Of a DNA stretch of 64,000 nucleotides, positions 46,704-59,239 are shown piece by piece. The notes beneath the pieces are model-generated. The model worked only from the letters and a program-made list of their open reading frames with translations. It was not told where the DNA came from and made no database searches. This DNA comes from Geosiphon pyriformis. Its lineage: Eukaryota > Glomeromycota > Glomeromycetes > Archaeosporales > Geosiphonaceae. The first letter of the stretch is position 1, and each line of letters opens with the position of its first letter. A program made the position numbers and the translations under genes. The stretch covers positions 862,007 through 926,006 of the forward strand of contig JAAOMT010000222.1 in the NCBI GenBank assembly GCA_016748015.1, given 5' to 3'.

Positions 46704-48109
46704 TTTTTTTTTACTTAAAAAGGGTTTTATATGAGTTACGTGACTTGAAAGGTTTTTGGGAATTTATTTAATTTATCCACTGAAATGCCCTGAAAATAAG
46801 GGCGAATCAAATTGGGAAAAAAACCCCCCAAGTTGCATAGGCCCTGGTAATCTGTAAATATGGATGGTTTCTCGGAACTTTTTTAGCGCCTATAGCTCCC
46901 CATACAGCACAGCTGTATCTAATTTTTGGAAATTTGTTATTGGATCTCAAACCCTATATCATAAAATTTTCTATTCGCATTTAACGAATTTGTCTACTTT
47001 GGATCCAAGAGAAATAATAAATTAATGCAAAAGCTCTTCACTATAGTTAGATGGTTCTTGGTCAAATAATAATTATATATCTAATGTTTACGCTTTTTCT
47101 TTTTTCATCTATATCCCTTGAACCATCACCACATCAATCTTGTGGATTATCTTTGATTGTTTAACCCGAATCCGGCCTCTTTTGAAATCAGCCCCTTAGT
47201 TGTGAAAATCACGATCCAATAGGTGCCGGTCATCTAAAGCCCGCAAACACAATAGGCAATCGCTGAACATTCCTTATTTGATTTGAGCATCATCCCCATT
47301 TCGCATAGAAAATCATCATTAGATAAATTTTTTGGCCCACACGCATTTGAAGATGATCAGGGATGAGACGACGATTTTAAAGAGGTGGCCGCGGTAATCA
47401 TGGGATGCTAGATCTACAGCGGCACAAGTTTATTTAAATTTGGACAAAAGCGGAGCAGCGTGCTCAACACAAAACAAACAATAATACTTTACCGCCAAAT
47501 TAATTCGGGCTCAAAGGGAAATCCTTTTTTTTTCATTCTAAAATCAAAAATCCATTCTTTTCATGACCACTCTTAAAAGCTAGTCGACAACTTTTTTTCT
47601 GCTCATAGAAATCCCCACACTTCTAAAAAAAATCTGAACAATTTTAAAAAGGCTCCCAGTTATTTATTTTCTTTCCAATTTAGACCAGTTTTAATAGAGC
47701 AGCAACATAAGCAGCACTGATTCAACATCGCTGAAAAGTTCCCACACAAGTTTAATCATTTTCGAGTAAAGCTAATAATAAATCTTGCTAAACATACGTG
47801 AAAATTTTTCCGAGACTAAAATAAATTGTTTGTGTTTGTCAAATGAATGTATCGTAAAGTTATCCGCTACAATAAAGGTAGATCTAAAAATAGATATTTA
47901 GTGGTCACTATAAACAAGGCTACATAAATATAAACTCTCAAATGCTGTTATGCTTGCCTACTTATGTTTCTCGAACGACCGTCTATTGATATCCAATTTT
48001 TATTAACATTTTTAGAAAGCAAAGTAAAAAAAAGGTAAGATAGTTTCGGAGATATATCAAACAAATAATTTTTTAAGTTATTTCGTATTAATATTTATAT
48101 GGACGTGGT
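46704..48109. other. Intergenic between two convergent conserved genes
   Basis: Composition is less AT-rich than elsewhere but only short frames are open. It must hold the 3' ends of the casein kinase (plus) and Sgf73-like (minus) transcripts, which converge. No further gene or RNA was recognised. Confidence 0.5.
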
Positions 48110-49254
48110 TTATTTTGTTTTGAACGACTCGGAAAGCATGTCTTGATAATCGAAATAATTGGTACGCGGCATTGAGTGGTAGGAAATACGTCGGGTGGCA
48201 AGGGGTTGAGGATTACTTCGACGTATACCTTCCAATACCAATGTCACTTCGATATCCGAATCAATTTCTTCCTCTTCGACTTTTTCACCTCCATCTCCCT
48301 TACCGCCATCTTTCTTATTGGGATCGTTCTTCGCACCCGCTTGATTATTATCTGAATAAATTATAAATTGGTACGTGTTCTTCACAAAAAAATGAGATCA
48401 AATTGTGAAGAGAAATTAACTTTGTGGACGGCCAATGCCTTTTTTCTGATATTGCTGCAATAGAATATCGTAAGGCTGTGATCGACCCAAAACTCCACGT
48501 TTCAAAGCCATTGAATGACTTTTACAAGTCAAAGAACGCGTGCAAGGAGTGGTACTATTAGGAGGTATTACGCCACACTGTTTATCTAAATCAATTGGTC
48601 CTAATAGAAAACATATTAATTTATGTGATTACTAATAATAAAAGTGAGAAAAATATTCTGTTTATTGATTTTGTCTTTAACAACAATTAAAATTAACTGA
48701 TTCATCACTAACCTTTATTTCTACCAGTCGTCTTGGTCTTTTTCTCTTTTTCTTTCCGTGCTTTTTGCTTTTTTTCCGGAGGATTTTTTACCCCTTCATC
48801 ACGAATTGGTGACGAAGAACGCCTTTTACCAGGGGTTGCTGACTCAACTGTTAAACGTCGAAGGATTAGGGGAATTTAAATGAAGAGTAAATTAATTAAG
48901 CAAAATGGGGAGGGGGAAAAATAAAGAATTTGACAGGCTATTGCGGCTGCACCTTCAACGGCAGCTGAGTTTTCACGTATGGTGTTTTTAAGTTCTTTTG
49001 GTATATCTGAAATGCTTTTGAAATCACTTGTTGACCCCTCCTGTATTACAGTCTCTTCGAAAAGATCGATAAGCCCTACTTTACGCTTTATGACTAAAAA
49101 GTGATAAAAATGTATTTCTCTTGACTTACGGCCTTCCGTTGTTTACTCTTGTTTGACATAACATACTCCAGAAACTAAACGATTTGTGGCTAGACAACAA
49201 ACCTTTTACTTTTTCCGTCGTTGCTGTTATAAGCTCTTGCTTATTATTCGGCAT
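48110..49254 (-). CDS. SAGA complex subunit Sgf73 / ataxin-7 homologue (SCA7 domain)
   Basis: Exons 49203-49254, 48953-49093, 48713-48847, 48421-48600 and 48110-48351 join in frame to 249 residues. The SCA7 zinc-binding domain is unmistakable: [20 protein letters not shown] then HSM, with ligands near C118, C129, C135 and H138, followed by [20 protein letters not shown]. In SAGA this subunit anchors the deubiquitinase module that acts on histone H2B. A basic Lys/Glu stretch precedes the domain and an acidic [10 protein letters not shown] segment follows it. The protein is much shorter than yeast Sgf73 (over 600 residues). An alternative first exon is possible: ATG at 49157-49159 with a short 44-nt intron, giving 239 residues starting [11 protein letters not shown] prefer the upstream ATG because its 110-nt intron matches the other introns in size. 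Confidence 0.88.
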
Positions 49255-49375
49255 TTTGATAAGTTTTTCGAGAGTTGGGTAAACCAAGTTGCGGACCTTA
49301 CAAAACTTCACTGATAGATGTATCGATATTATGAAAAGCGAAGAACACAATAAAAGTTAACTTGTTCAAATGACC

Positions 49376-50900
49376 CACTATTTTATTGATAAAAATGAGT
49401 AATACCTATCAATAAGATGCTAATCAGTCCCTTGGTAATGCTTACAATAAATGCCCTCATTTTCCTTTTTGCTGTCTTTTCCTAGGTATTCTTCCTTTTT
49501 ACCTCAAACACCGTGTCTGCCGCTTTGTTTTCGGCCTTTTCCAACACGTCTCGCGCCATTCTGCCAAATGTATGGTTATCTCGGATGAAAACAACGTTTC
49601 TCGGGATGTTCCTCCCATCAACACTGTCTTCATCTGTATAATGCAAGAAAGGCAGAACAGTGTGCCAGAACAACCAAAAATGCAAGACGAAAACCCAGCA
49701 TGCAACAAGCGGCGACGCTTGGGAGAAACTCTCACTTTCACGCTGCGCATTCAGAAGCAATTATTGAAGCGATGGGTGGACTTGAGAAGATTTACCTTTA
49801 AACTGTAACAAAAGACGTTGTGTTGAAGCAAAATGGCATTACGGAAAAGAAACGACCGAAGTCTATGATGGTTTGGCTCTATGTTTTATAGAGCTATCGT
49901 CCGTCTTGGTATGTTTTTACAAGGTTGGTTAGGTTTGTATCACTGATGAAGCCATTGATCAGGCGCTGACAGCACGAGATGAAATTATTAGACGATAATA
50001 CATGGTGACAACAAAGTGCGCCTTCACACTTTGTCAATGCATGCCTATGAACATCGATACAAGGTAAAAATTTAGTTTTTTAAAAAAATATTCTTAAAAC
50101 ATTTTTTAATTAATTTTTCTTAGAATAAGGGTAAACACATGCTATGAACTCCCCGCTTCGAAACTAATTGCAGAAAAAATAAGCGGTCCTAATTACACAA
50201 GATTGCATCTGACGGTAAATTTTAAATATTTTGACAAATCAACGAATGGACATTTTCCTAGTTATATGAGACGCAAAGACAAGCCCACGGAATTCAAGTG
50301 AGCAGCTCCATCTGTGCAGTCTCTATTGATCTTTGGGTAAGGTAAAAATAGGCTCTGGTAACATCAGAGAAATTCTTCACCTCTGCAAAGTATATGGATG
50401 ATCACATTTCAAAAAAGTCAAACTGGATGTCTACTTGAATGCTTAAGAAATCCAGAGCCTTGTGACTCGACAAAGCAGTTCCCACATATGACGAAGGATT
50501 ATGCGTCTACAAAGTGAAATCCGATCGTGTTCCTAACTCGCGAGTGTGACTTAATCGTCATCCCGCTGCTTGAGGTATGGAACATGATGCATTGTAAGCC
50601 GAGAAAAATTACCCGAAAGACTGACCGGAAAATGTCCTGTTGGGGGTCTTGCCGTTTTTGATCGCTAAGGCCGAAAAGTTAGGAGTCCATGGTATCATCC
50701 AAAATGAGGCTATACAGGGCATCTAAGATTTTTAGTTGGTATGGTAACATAAAAAGCATTGGAGGGTCCGAAATATACAAGTATCAGAATTCCGGGGATT
50801 TAATGGACAGATAAAAATGGTACTCGAGGATCCTTCTCCGGCCATCACTTGATCCTTTACCTGAGTCATGGAGAAAATACAAGTTTACTTAGTGTTACCT
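49376..50900. other. Decayed, formerly coding-like region, not interpretable
   Basis: Composition is closer to coding than to the AT-rich spacers, and open frames of 75-90 codons overlap on both strands around 49.48-49.81 kb, but none continues. On the plus strand a GT...TTAG segment at about 50,064-50,120 would join HAYEHRYK to NKGKHML in frame, after which stops follow. I recognise no family. This is probably a dead gene or element. Confidence 0.3.
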
Positions 50901-51950
50901 CTTATTGATGTATTACGATCCATCCGATTAGTAACAGTTTATCAATTTCTCAGCGTGTTATCTTTAATATAATTTGATTGGACAAAATTATAGCACCAAA
51001 AATATATTGTCACTTTTTAATTATTTATAAAAAAAGACAATAAAAAAGAAATACACCAGATTATAATAAATACTTGAAAACAATTTTTTTCTCATAATAT
51101 TTATAATAATGTACTATTCGTTAAGTTTATTTAATATATTGATACTTTGTAAAACATGTTTTTGGGCTTTAATACAAGCTTTAATATAATGTAACATATT
51201 TTTAGTTAATTGTATGTTATTTGTGACAAGAATTTTTATTGAGTTAAAATTTAAAAATAATGATAATTGTTTTTGTATATATTTGAATTTTTGATATAAG
51301 CATATATTTATAGCCTGTTCTGAAGTTCAAGCCATAGGTTTAGCCTTGATATTAATTTATAAATAAGGTATTTGGATTTAATATAAAAAATATCACCAAT
51401 AGTTTTTTATCATTGAAATTCAAATAAAATTTCACAGGGTTCCGGTTTTTAATCTTTTTTCATCTTTATTCTAGTGTCTTTTTGGTTAAATTAATCTCTC
51501 TCCGATATTGTGGCTTTTTGACGTACATATTATATTTTGGGCTGATTGCTTCAAGCCTCATTTTAGATTTAATGATTATTTTCGCCATGAATAGTTATCC
51601 CCGTGTTAAAAAAAGCAAAAAACTTTCTGTGACAATTTGTACTTCGCCTTACTAAGTATAGGAAAGATTTCTAATTGAGGCTTTTTTAAATTAGTAGAAA
51701 GTCACGAAAAAAGAAATTCAAATGGCTTTGAACGTTAAAGCTATTATTAAACATGAATTCATACAGTAGCCGACCTCGCTTTTACTTTGAAGTTTTTAAT
51801 TTTTTGAGTGGAGCGGAATGTTATCCTCTAATAATGAACTAATTCTTTAAATTCAAAATATTTGCTTAACTAAAACTCATTATTAATAAAATAGATTAGT
51901 CAATTTTATTAAACTCTAAATCAGATTCCTTTAGTGGCCTAATGCTTAAA
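50901..51950. other. AT-rich intergenic
   Basis: No gene, repeat or RNA signal seen. Confidence 0.5.
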
Positions 51951-51959
51951 GTAATAATT

Positions 51960-52171
51960 TCACAGATACTAATTGTAATGCTAATAGGTAAGAGTGATCT
52001 TAATGATCCATCGGGGGGGTATTTTCGATGGTCCTTCAAATAGTAATGATAATAATTTCTTAGGGGATAGTGATGCCTCAAGTAGTAAAGCACTGGAAAT
52101 AGTCCAAATAGTTTCTCATCAACAAAATTAACATGAATAACATTAATAATAACAACAACAATGACAACAAT

Positions 52172-52215
<44 letters not shown>

Positions 52216-52260
52216 AAACAAAAACAAAAACAAAAACAGCAACATCATCAAGGTAAAAGC
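51960..52260 (+). pseudogene. Ser/Asn/Asp-rich coding-like fragment with poly-Asn tract
   Basis: Plus-strand fragments (SDLNDPS, then after a run of seven G a shifted frame GIFDGPSNSNDNNFLGDSDA, then SSSKALE) look like a low-complexity protein region and lead into an (AAC)n tract that would encode Asn repeats and then Lys-Asn repeats. Frame changes at the G run and after KALE break it. This may be a relic of a regulatory protein with Asn-rich linkers. Only composition supports the call. Confidence 0.3.
52148..52233. repeat. (AAC)n followed by (AAAAAC)n microsatellite
   Basis: About 20 AAC triplets with a few AAT/GAC interruptions, followed by four AAAAAC units. The complementary strand gives a poly-Leu frame that is an artefact. 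Confidence 0.92.
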
Positions 52261-52269
52261 TTTAATTCC

Positions 52270-53760
52270 CATCTTTCAGAATCGAGATCAAAAATTCAAA
52301 AGATAACTTTGCAATTTTTCACAAATACAACTCACAACTAGTGTTAAATTATCAGTCTCGAAAAATGCTGCGTTCTTATCGTCATTTACATAAATTCAGT
52401 TTCTCATAAAAAGACCGATCTTTTTAAGCCGGTTCTCTTTTTTGTTTAATTATTAAGGGGTGTTATTTAAAAATACAAAGTTAGAGGATTAACCAGAAAT
52501 TCTAGATTTTAATATTAACATACTAAGTTTATCTTGGTATAAAACACCATAAATAAAAATTGTGTACCATAAAACAATAATAAAAATCTTCACTGGATAT
52601 ATGAAAAAAAGATCTTTGTCTTGTGAAAGTTTTAATTAAGTTTAAAAATTTAGAAATATGGTATATGATTATAAGAAAAATCTTTCTTGGCTTACTTTAT
52701 TTTTTTAAATTAAAGTTGAAATTGAGAATATTTTATTACTGCTAAATTGGAAAATATTTACTTGTCTTAAATTTGAGCTAAAATTTATGGTCGGTACCGC
52801 CTAAGAAACTAAGTTAGAATAAAAAATTCTGTGGTCGTTACCAATTTTTGTGTGTAGTATGCAAAAAATCTATGAATCAAATTCTTTTATTTTTTTTAAA
52901 ATTCAAACTTCTCTTTACCTTACTTTTAACTCAAGCGTACATATACATATAAGTTGTACACAAAAAAATCTAAACTAAAAAGTAAATTATTTGATAATAG
53001 TTCTAATATCAATTATTTGATTATTCAACCAATTTCAAACAAAATTCCAGGATTAATTAAACATATGTCATTATAATTATCTCTCATTATATTAGATGTG
53101 TAAATAGAAGATATTCTGTATTAAAATTTTGATATTTTAAAGATATTCTTGAATCAAATAGTTCCTCAAATTTCATTCGAAAACGTTTTCGCACACATTT
53201 TCTTTATAGCGACAGATATTCAAGTGGACAAGTTGCTGCACGAGATAATGTAAGCATATATTTAGTTGTACAAATATTTCAAAGTTATAGTTTTAAAAGC
53301 AAATTCGAGAGGCCCATGAAAGAAATAATATTTCGTTCAATCTGGATTATATTCAAGTCCAAAAAATTTAAAATTAAACTGTTAAAGATGAGAGATGAAT
53401 TATTTTGTTAAAATCAAATTATTAAAATTTGTGTCTGGTGGGAGACAGTAATATTGTTGATGCACCTTTAATAAATTAATATAATATACCAACAATAATC
53501 AAGTTTGAAATGGGAAAATAATGGTTACTAACTAATTATATAGGCTTGGACATGTGACGACTGTTGACATCAGCGGTTCTGTAAAATCCATGAAAAAAGG
53601 AATAAAGAATATTATCAAAAAAGTTTTTCGCCTATTTCCGAATAAAAGTGATTTGTAAAACTTTTTTTAAAAGCACATAAAATGATATTAGATATATGTG
53701 CTATAAAAAATTTCTCATTCAAAAAACTTAGCAAATTAATAGCAATCTTTCAAATAATAT
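52270..53760. other. Intergenic; right end is the 3' flank of copy D
   Basis: No gene up to about 53.4 kb. From about 53,440 the sequence (TGGGAGACAGTAATATTGTT; GGCTTGGACATGTGACGACT) is nearly identical to 56.93-57.14 kb, the flank of copy E. Confidence 0.6.
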
Positions 53761-53763
53761 TTA

Positions 53764-55320
53764 TCAATAAAATACACTGCAATCACCCATTGTAATACCA
53801 AAATAAGGGCCGTAATGTTCTTGAATATTGTTCTCGCCTGCGATCGATTGTCCAGAATTACATTCCTAAAAGTTTTGTTTGATTGAAAAAAGTCAAATCT
53901 TGAGGTCTATTTGGATTCCCAAATGTCGAAATGAAAACAATATCAATACTACTATTATAAACAAAAATCACTACCTTATTCTCCCCTGCTAAATTATCTC
54001 CAGGAATCCAAAGCTTTTCCCGAAGAAAATTATTCATTCTTTCTATATTAAAACTTTCTTGGGATCTTCCACAATCCCATATAGCTTCTCCATTGATTAA
54101 AACAGTTTCTTCATCTTCAGTACAATCACAATCTATTGGTCCAATCATTACTTCCCTTTCATGATGTTGCATTATTGAGCGTTCATGTTCAATTGGAGGA
54201 AAATGTGGGACGTAATCGTTTTTACGAGTTACTCTTGTAACCTTTACTAAGTCATTCATCATTCTAGCAAACATTATATTTCCCGTTCTTGGTTGACCAT
54301 AAGTATAAATGGAAATATCAAGTCTTCCTTTGAATTTGATTCCGAGTGGTCGAAGTCCAATAAGATCCAATATTGTAAATGATAAACCTGCTATTGCTGC
54401 ATATGCTATTAATTTTTAAAAAGAAAAAAATCGAAATTAATGAAGAAAAAGGTTTCAAAAACGAAACATTCTAAATTACTCACCACCGCCTACACCATGT
54501 CCACAAAAAGTAATTTTTGTGTTTCCTCTTTCTTCGACTATAGCATATATTCTTAATAGAATAGCATTCATCATCATGTATATCTCACGAAACCATTCTT
54601 TATCAACTAGTACTAATGCATTTGTCTTCATTCCTGGAACAAAAAATGGTTCCAACTCACTTTTTCTATTATACCAATCGGTTTTGCTTAAAATAGGTGC
54701 TCTGAAATGTACAACGATAGTTTCTAAGGATGGATATTGGAATACGCTACCTTTTACAGTCGATTGAATATAGAAACAGTAAAAAAGTTATTTGAATTGA
54801 AGAGTCTTTAAACTTTCAAAATTGAAAAAACTGGATTATCATAAATACCAAAGATATCTTTGCCATTTTTTACCAAGCTTCCAAGACTATTATATGAGGA
54901 ATATGGCTCACAATAGGCCATATTTGCAAATGCAGCGTTCATATTAAATAGTACAATCTCATCTATTTGAGTGTTGTTAAATGGTCGTTTTTTAGGGGAC
55001 ACTTCATTACCATTGTCTGTTCTTTTATAGAAGGAATAATCATTACTAATTCGTGTCGTTTTTGATAAAAATGAGAATTGAGGTGATATTAAATGTTTCT
55101 TAATTGATTCTCGAATATTTTCAGATGGATAAAATTTATTTTGTTTTGAATTTGGGAAATTCATCCAAATATCTTTGGATTTTAAACCATTCAAATGTGA
55201 AGAAATTGTAATTAAAATGAAGAATGCGAATATTAAAATTAATAAAATGGAATAGAATCGATATGATTTTATCGAAAAAAATCGAAATTTTTTATTAAAA
55301 TTTCCTTGAGTTCTATACAT
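53764..55320 (-). CDS. Class 3 lipase-like protein, copy D (serine-less)
   Basis: Complete model of 423 residues: exons 54849-55320, 54484-54750, 53975-54405, 53764-53865; phases 1, 1, 0. Exon 1 resembles copies A/B closely after the membrane segment (HLNGLKSKDIWMNF; RESIKKHLISPQFSFLSK), while exons 3-4 and intron 3 are nearly identical to copy E. This gene is thus also a mosaic. The elbow reads TFCGHGVGG (residue 243 Gly for Ser). Asp about 310 in NDYVPHF and His about 407 in EHYGPYF are kept. The tail is MGDCSVFY. It has the LVDKEWF motif before the elbow shared by A-D. Membrane-anchored, catalytically doubtful lipase fold. Confidence 0.85.
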
Positions 55321-55419
55321 TTTCTCTATATCTTTATTTTTGAAAAAAGTTTATTGAATAACTTTGTTCAATTTAATGAAGAAAGAAAATTTAATTTTTC
55401 AGCTCGATATTTGAAGATG

Positions 55420-55490
55420 ACCAGATTATCAGCACCGGAATTATCCTCACAAGTAAAAGGATATTGTAAATAAAATTTGTTGTGGAGTGT
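55420..55490 (-). promoter_or_regulatory. Conserved upstream element of lipase-like copy D
   Basis: Plus strand CAGCACCGGAATTATCCTCA followed by AGTAAAAGGATATTGTAAAT. It is the same block as upstream of the other copies, with the TATCC/GGATA inverted repeat intact and the TATA-like core reading TACAATATCC in gene direction. Confidence 0.5.
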
Positions 55491-55514
55491 TTTTGTAACA
55501 ATTAAACAAATATT

Positions 55515-56420
55515 TTTTAAAAAGATCAGTAACTGCAATTTTTAAGACTGATTATATTAATTAAATTATTTACACATTTAGTTTGCTCCTTTGTCAACAT
55601 TTTTTAGTTAGATTTATATTGCCCTGAGTTACTTTCCTCTTTGCTATCTATTAATGTGTTACTCTACCTTATTACAATATAGTAATAAATTAAACTGTTG
55701 TAATTATAATTCTATAATTAAAATTATTTAAATTAAAATATTTGAATAACTTATTTTAGTATTTATATTCTTTGACTATTATTTTCCATATAAAATACTT
55801 ACCAAAGCTCAAAATTAATCATGTATAAAATAGGCCAAAAAAAATTAAAAAAATTAGTTAAAAGATAATTATTTTTTATTTATGTCCATTTTTTTTGTTT
55901 CAAACTATATATATTTAAGCATTAACTTCAATTAACAATTTATAATATTAATACTTAAACAGCATGTATTAACTTTAATTTTCGTGATATTTGTTTATAA
56001 ATTTTTGATATAAATCAAATTTCAAAAAAATGTTTTCACAATTCCCACCTTAATTATTTATACTTAAACAAAATTGGTATATTTATTTAATTCTCGAAAC
56101 CTGCTTTATTATTTTAAAATACTTTTTATTTTTATTTTAATTGAGTTTATAGCTTTAAATTATTCCCAAATAACCAAAAAATTAGTAAAAAAATTATGAG
56201 AATATTGGTAATAAATAGAAACAGATTGTTTTCCCTAATTACTAATTTAATTAATAATTAATAATCTTCAATCATATTAAAGTTATTTATAAAAATGATT
56301 ATTTATCTTGTAAACTTGAACATTTTTTACAGTTTTCAATATTATCACAAAATGTGGTCTTAAATGCACATTAATACTTCTAGTGTCTGTGCCAAGTTTG
56401 CATTTCTGTCAATCTCATTT
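55515..56420. repeat. Spacer duplicate 3, diverged and with transposase mostly deleted
   Basis: Between copies D and E. It matches spacer 2 from AAAAAGATCAG (16.6 kb) to the ATAAATACTT region, then jumps to an AAAGCTCAAAAT block that lies inside the Tc1 relic (17.21 kb). Looser similarity then continues into the next 3' flank. The same spacer therefore once stood between all neighbouring copies. Confidence 0.65.
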
Positions 56421-57364
56421 GATCTATGAGGAAATACAAATTTCCAATCATAAAATTTTAATATACTTATAATATCTTGAGCATTATAAAGATCGTTATA
56501 ACTTTTTTTTATATTAACTGGACAATCAAAATTTCTTGGAAAAATCTAGTAATTTATTCAATTGGTTGACGCTTCAGAAAAATAGGATGTAAAATTGTTA
56601 AACTTCCACCTCTTCGTGATCCAAATAAAAATTCAAAATGTTTTTCCTAGTTATAAGTGTTTTCAAATAATCAGCTAATAAAAGGTCTCGGAAATAGTCA
56701 ATTTTGAGTTTTTCATCTTGATCATTAAAATTAATATATATTAGCTAAACAGTTTTGAAAAAAACATTGGGAGTTTTAAAACATTTCATTATAAGAATTA
56801 ATGTTACATTTTTTTGTTTTTGGAGAAACACACCTTCTAAAAATTCTAAAAATTATTTCATTTATTTAATTTTTGTTATTTCAGGCCCTTAGAAAAACTA
56901 AAGATTAGAAATAAACTTTTGGGTCTGGTGGGAGACAGTAATATTGTTGGTGTACCTTTATAAGATATCAATAACAATCAAGTTTGAAATGGGAAAATAA
57001 TGGTTTATAACTCATGATATAGGCTTGGACATGTGACGACTGTTGACAGCAGGGGTTCTGTAAAATCCATGAAAAAAGGAATAGAAAATATTGTCAAATA
57101 AGTTTTTCGCCTATTTCCGAATAAAAGTGATTTGCAAATTTTTTTAAAATGACATCAAATATATGTGCTATAAAAAATTTCTCATTCAATATTTAGATAG
57201 TCATTAATATAAAAAATTAAACATACTTTTATGTTTGAATAATAGATCTTATTGCAAAAAACCGGGGTCAATCCATAAAATTTTCATAAAGGATATAAAA
57301 AACCAAGTTTCTCAAGCAGAAAAAAAAATTAGCAAATTAATAGTAAACTTTCAATAAAATTTAT

Positions 57365-58865
57365 CTATTGATAAAGTACACCACAATCACCCATCGTAAT
57401 ACCAAAATAAGGGCCGTAATGTTCTTGAATATTGTTCTCGCCTGCGATCGATTGTCCAGAATTACATTCCTAAAAGTTTTGTTTGATTGAAAAAAGTCAA
57501 ATCTTGAGGTCTATTTGGATTCCCAAATGTCGAAATGAAAACAATATCAATACTACTATTATAAAAAAAAATCACTACCTTATTCTCCCCTGCTAAATTA
57601 TCTCCAGGAATCCAAAGCTTTTCCTGAAGAAAATTATTCATTCTTTCTATATTGAAACTTTCTTGGGATCTTCCACAATCCCATATAGCTTCTCCATTGA
57701 TTAAAACAGTTTCTTCATCTTCAGTACAATCACAATCTATTGGTCCAATCATTACTTCCCTTTCATGATGTTGCATTATTGAGCGTTCATGTTCAATTGG
57801 AGGAAAATGTGGGACGTAATCGTTTTTACGAGTTATTCTTGTAACCTTTACGAAGTCATTCATCATTCTAGCAAACATTATATTTCCCGTTCTTGGTTGA
57901 CCGTAGGTATAAATAGAAATCTTAATTTCACTTTTGACTTTTTTGATTTCAGGTGGAAGAAATCCAACAAGACTCATGATTGCAAATGATAAACCCGCTA
58001 TTGCTGCATATGCTATTAATTTTTAAAAGAAAAAAATTAAAAAAAAAGTTTTTGAGAACGAAAAAAATTTAAATTACTCACCACCACCCACACCATGTCC
58101 ACAAAAAGTAATTCTTCTAAATCCATTTTCGTTTATATAATTATATATTTTTGATAGCATGGCATCCATCATAATAGATACTTCCCCATACCATTCTTTA
58201 TCAACTAGTACTAATGCGTTTGTCCACATTCCTGGAACACTAAATGGTACCAACTCATTTGTTCTATCTTCCCATTCGGCTTTGCTCAAAATAGGTGCTT
58301 TGAAATATATAGCAATTCCTGAGTCCGTGTGCCTCATTACGGTACCTGTTACATATGGAAATAATGAAAAAGTTGTTCGAATTGAAGAGTCGTCAAGATT
58401 GTAAGAGGAATTCTTATTTTAAAAAAAAAGAACTGGATTATCATAAATACCAAAGATATTTTTTCCATTTTTTACCAAGCTTCCAAGACTATTATGTAAG
58501 GAAAATGGCTCACAATAAGCCATATTTGCAAATAAAGCGTTCGTTTTTATTAGTGCAATCTCATTTTTTTGAGTGCTGTCAAATGGTCGTTTTTTAAGGT
58601 ACGCGTCATTACCATTGTCTGTTCTTTTATAGAAGGAATCATTACTAATTTGTGATGTTTTTGATAAAAATGAGAATTGAGGTGATGCTAAAAGTTTCTT
58701 TATTGAATCTGAAATATTTTCAGTTGGATAAAGTTTATTTCGTTTTAAATCTGGTAAACTCTTTAAAATATTTCTGAATTTTAAAATAAAGAATACGAAT
58801 ATTAAAACTAATAAAATGGAATAGAATAGAATTGATTTTATCGAAAGAAATCGAGTTTTATGCAT
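57365..58865 (-). CDS. Class 3 lipase-like protein, copy E (serine-less, most diverged 5' half)
   Basis: Complete model of 405 residues: exons 58451-58865, 58082-58345, 57579-58012, 57365-57469. The N-terminus is shorter than in the other copies: a basic start (MHKTRFLSIK), a hydrophobic segment, and no HLNGLKS linker. Exon 2 has diverged (YFKAPILSKAEW, DKEWYGEV). The elbow is still TFCGHGVGG (Gly about 223). From IYTYGQPRTGN on, the protein is nearly the same as copy D, including the NDYVPHF Asp (about 291) and EHYGPYF His (about 388). The tail is MGDCGVLYQ. The sharp change from diverged to nearly identical sequence inside exon 3 points to gene conversion with D. Confidence 0.85.
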
Positions 58866-58919
58866 TTTCTCCCTATCTTATTTTAAAAAAAGTTTGCCCA
58901 ATTTAATAAGAGAAGAAAA

Positions 58920-58985
58920 ATTGATCATCAGCACCGGAATTATCCTGACAAGAAAAAGGATATTATAAATAAACTTTGTTGTGGG
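58920..58985 (-). promoter_or_regulatory. Conserved upstream element of lipase-like copy E
   Basis: Plus strand CAGCACCGGAATTATCCTGA then AGAAAAAGGATATTATAAAT. The core is conserved although the coding 5' half of this copy has diverged, which argues for selection on the element. Confidence 0.5.
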
Positions 58986-59239
58986 GTGTTTTGAAACAAT
59001 AAAACAAAATATTTCTCAATGATAGGCAAAAGATTTTTCGAAACAGCGATTCTTTATGAAATAAAAATATTTTAACACAACTGAATCTTCTTGGACAAAC
59101 CCTCAACAATTTAACACAAAACCATTTAATGCCAGTAATTTTATTATTTTCCAGAGTAATTGAACAGATTATAGTTTTACAATTAGAAAATGCAAAAATA
59201 TGATCATTACTAAATATCGATTGGGACAATCTATATCAA

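Noticed and set aside
49482-49808. Overlapping 78-92 codon frames on both strands
   Set aside because: Neither continues with splice signals or domain similarity; kept only as an undefined decayed region.
52078-52272. Minus-strand Leu-rich open frame (poly-Leu)
   Set aside because: It is the complement of the (AAC)n/(AAAAAC)n microsatellite, not a protein.
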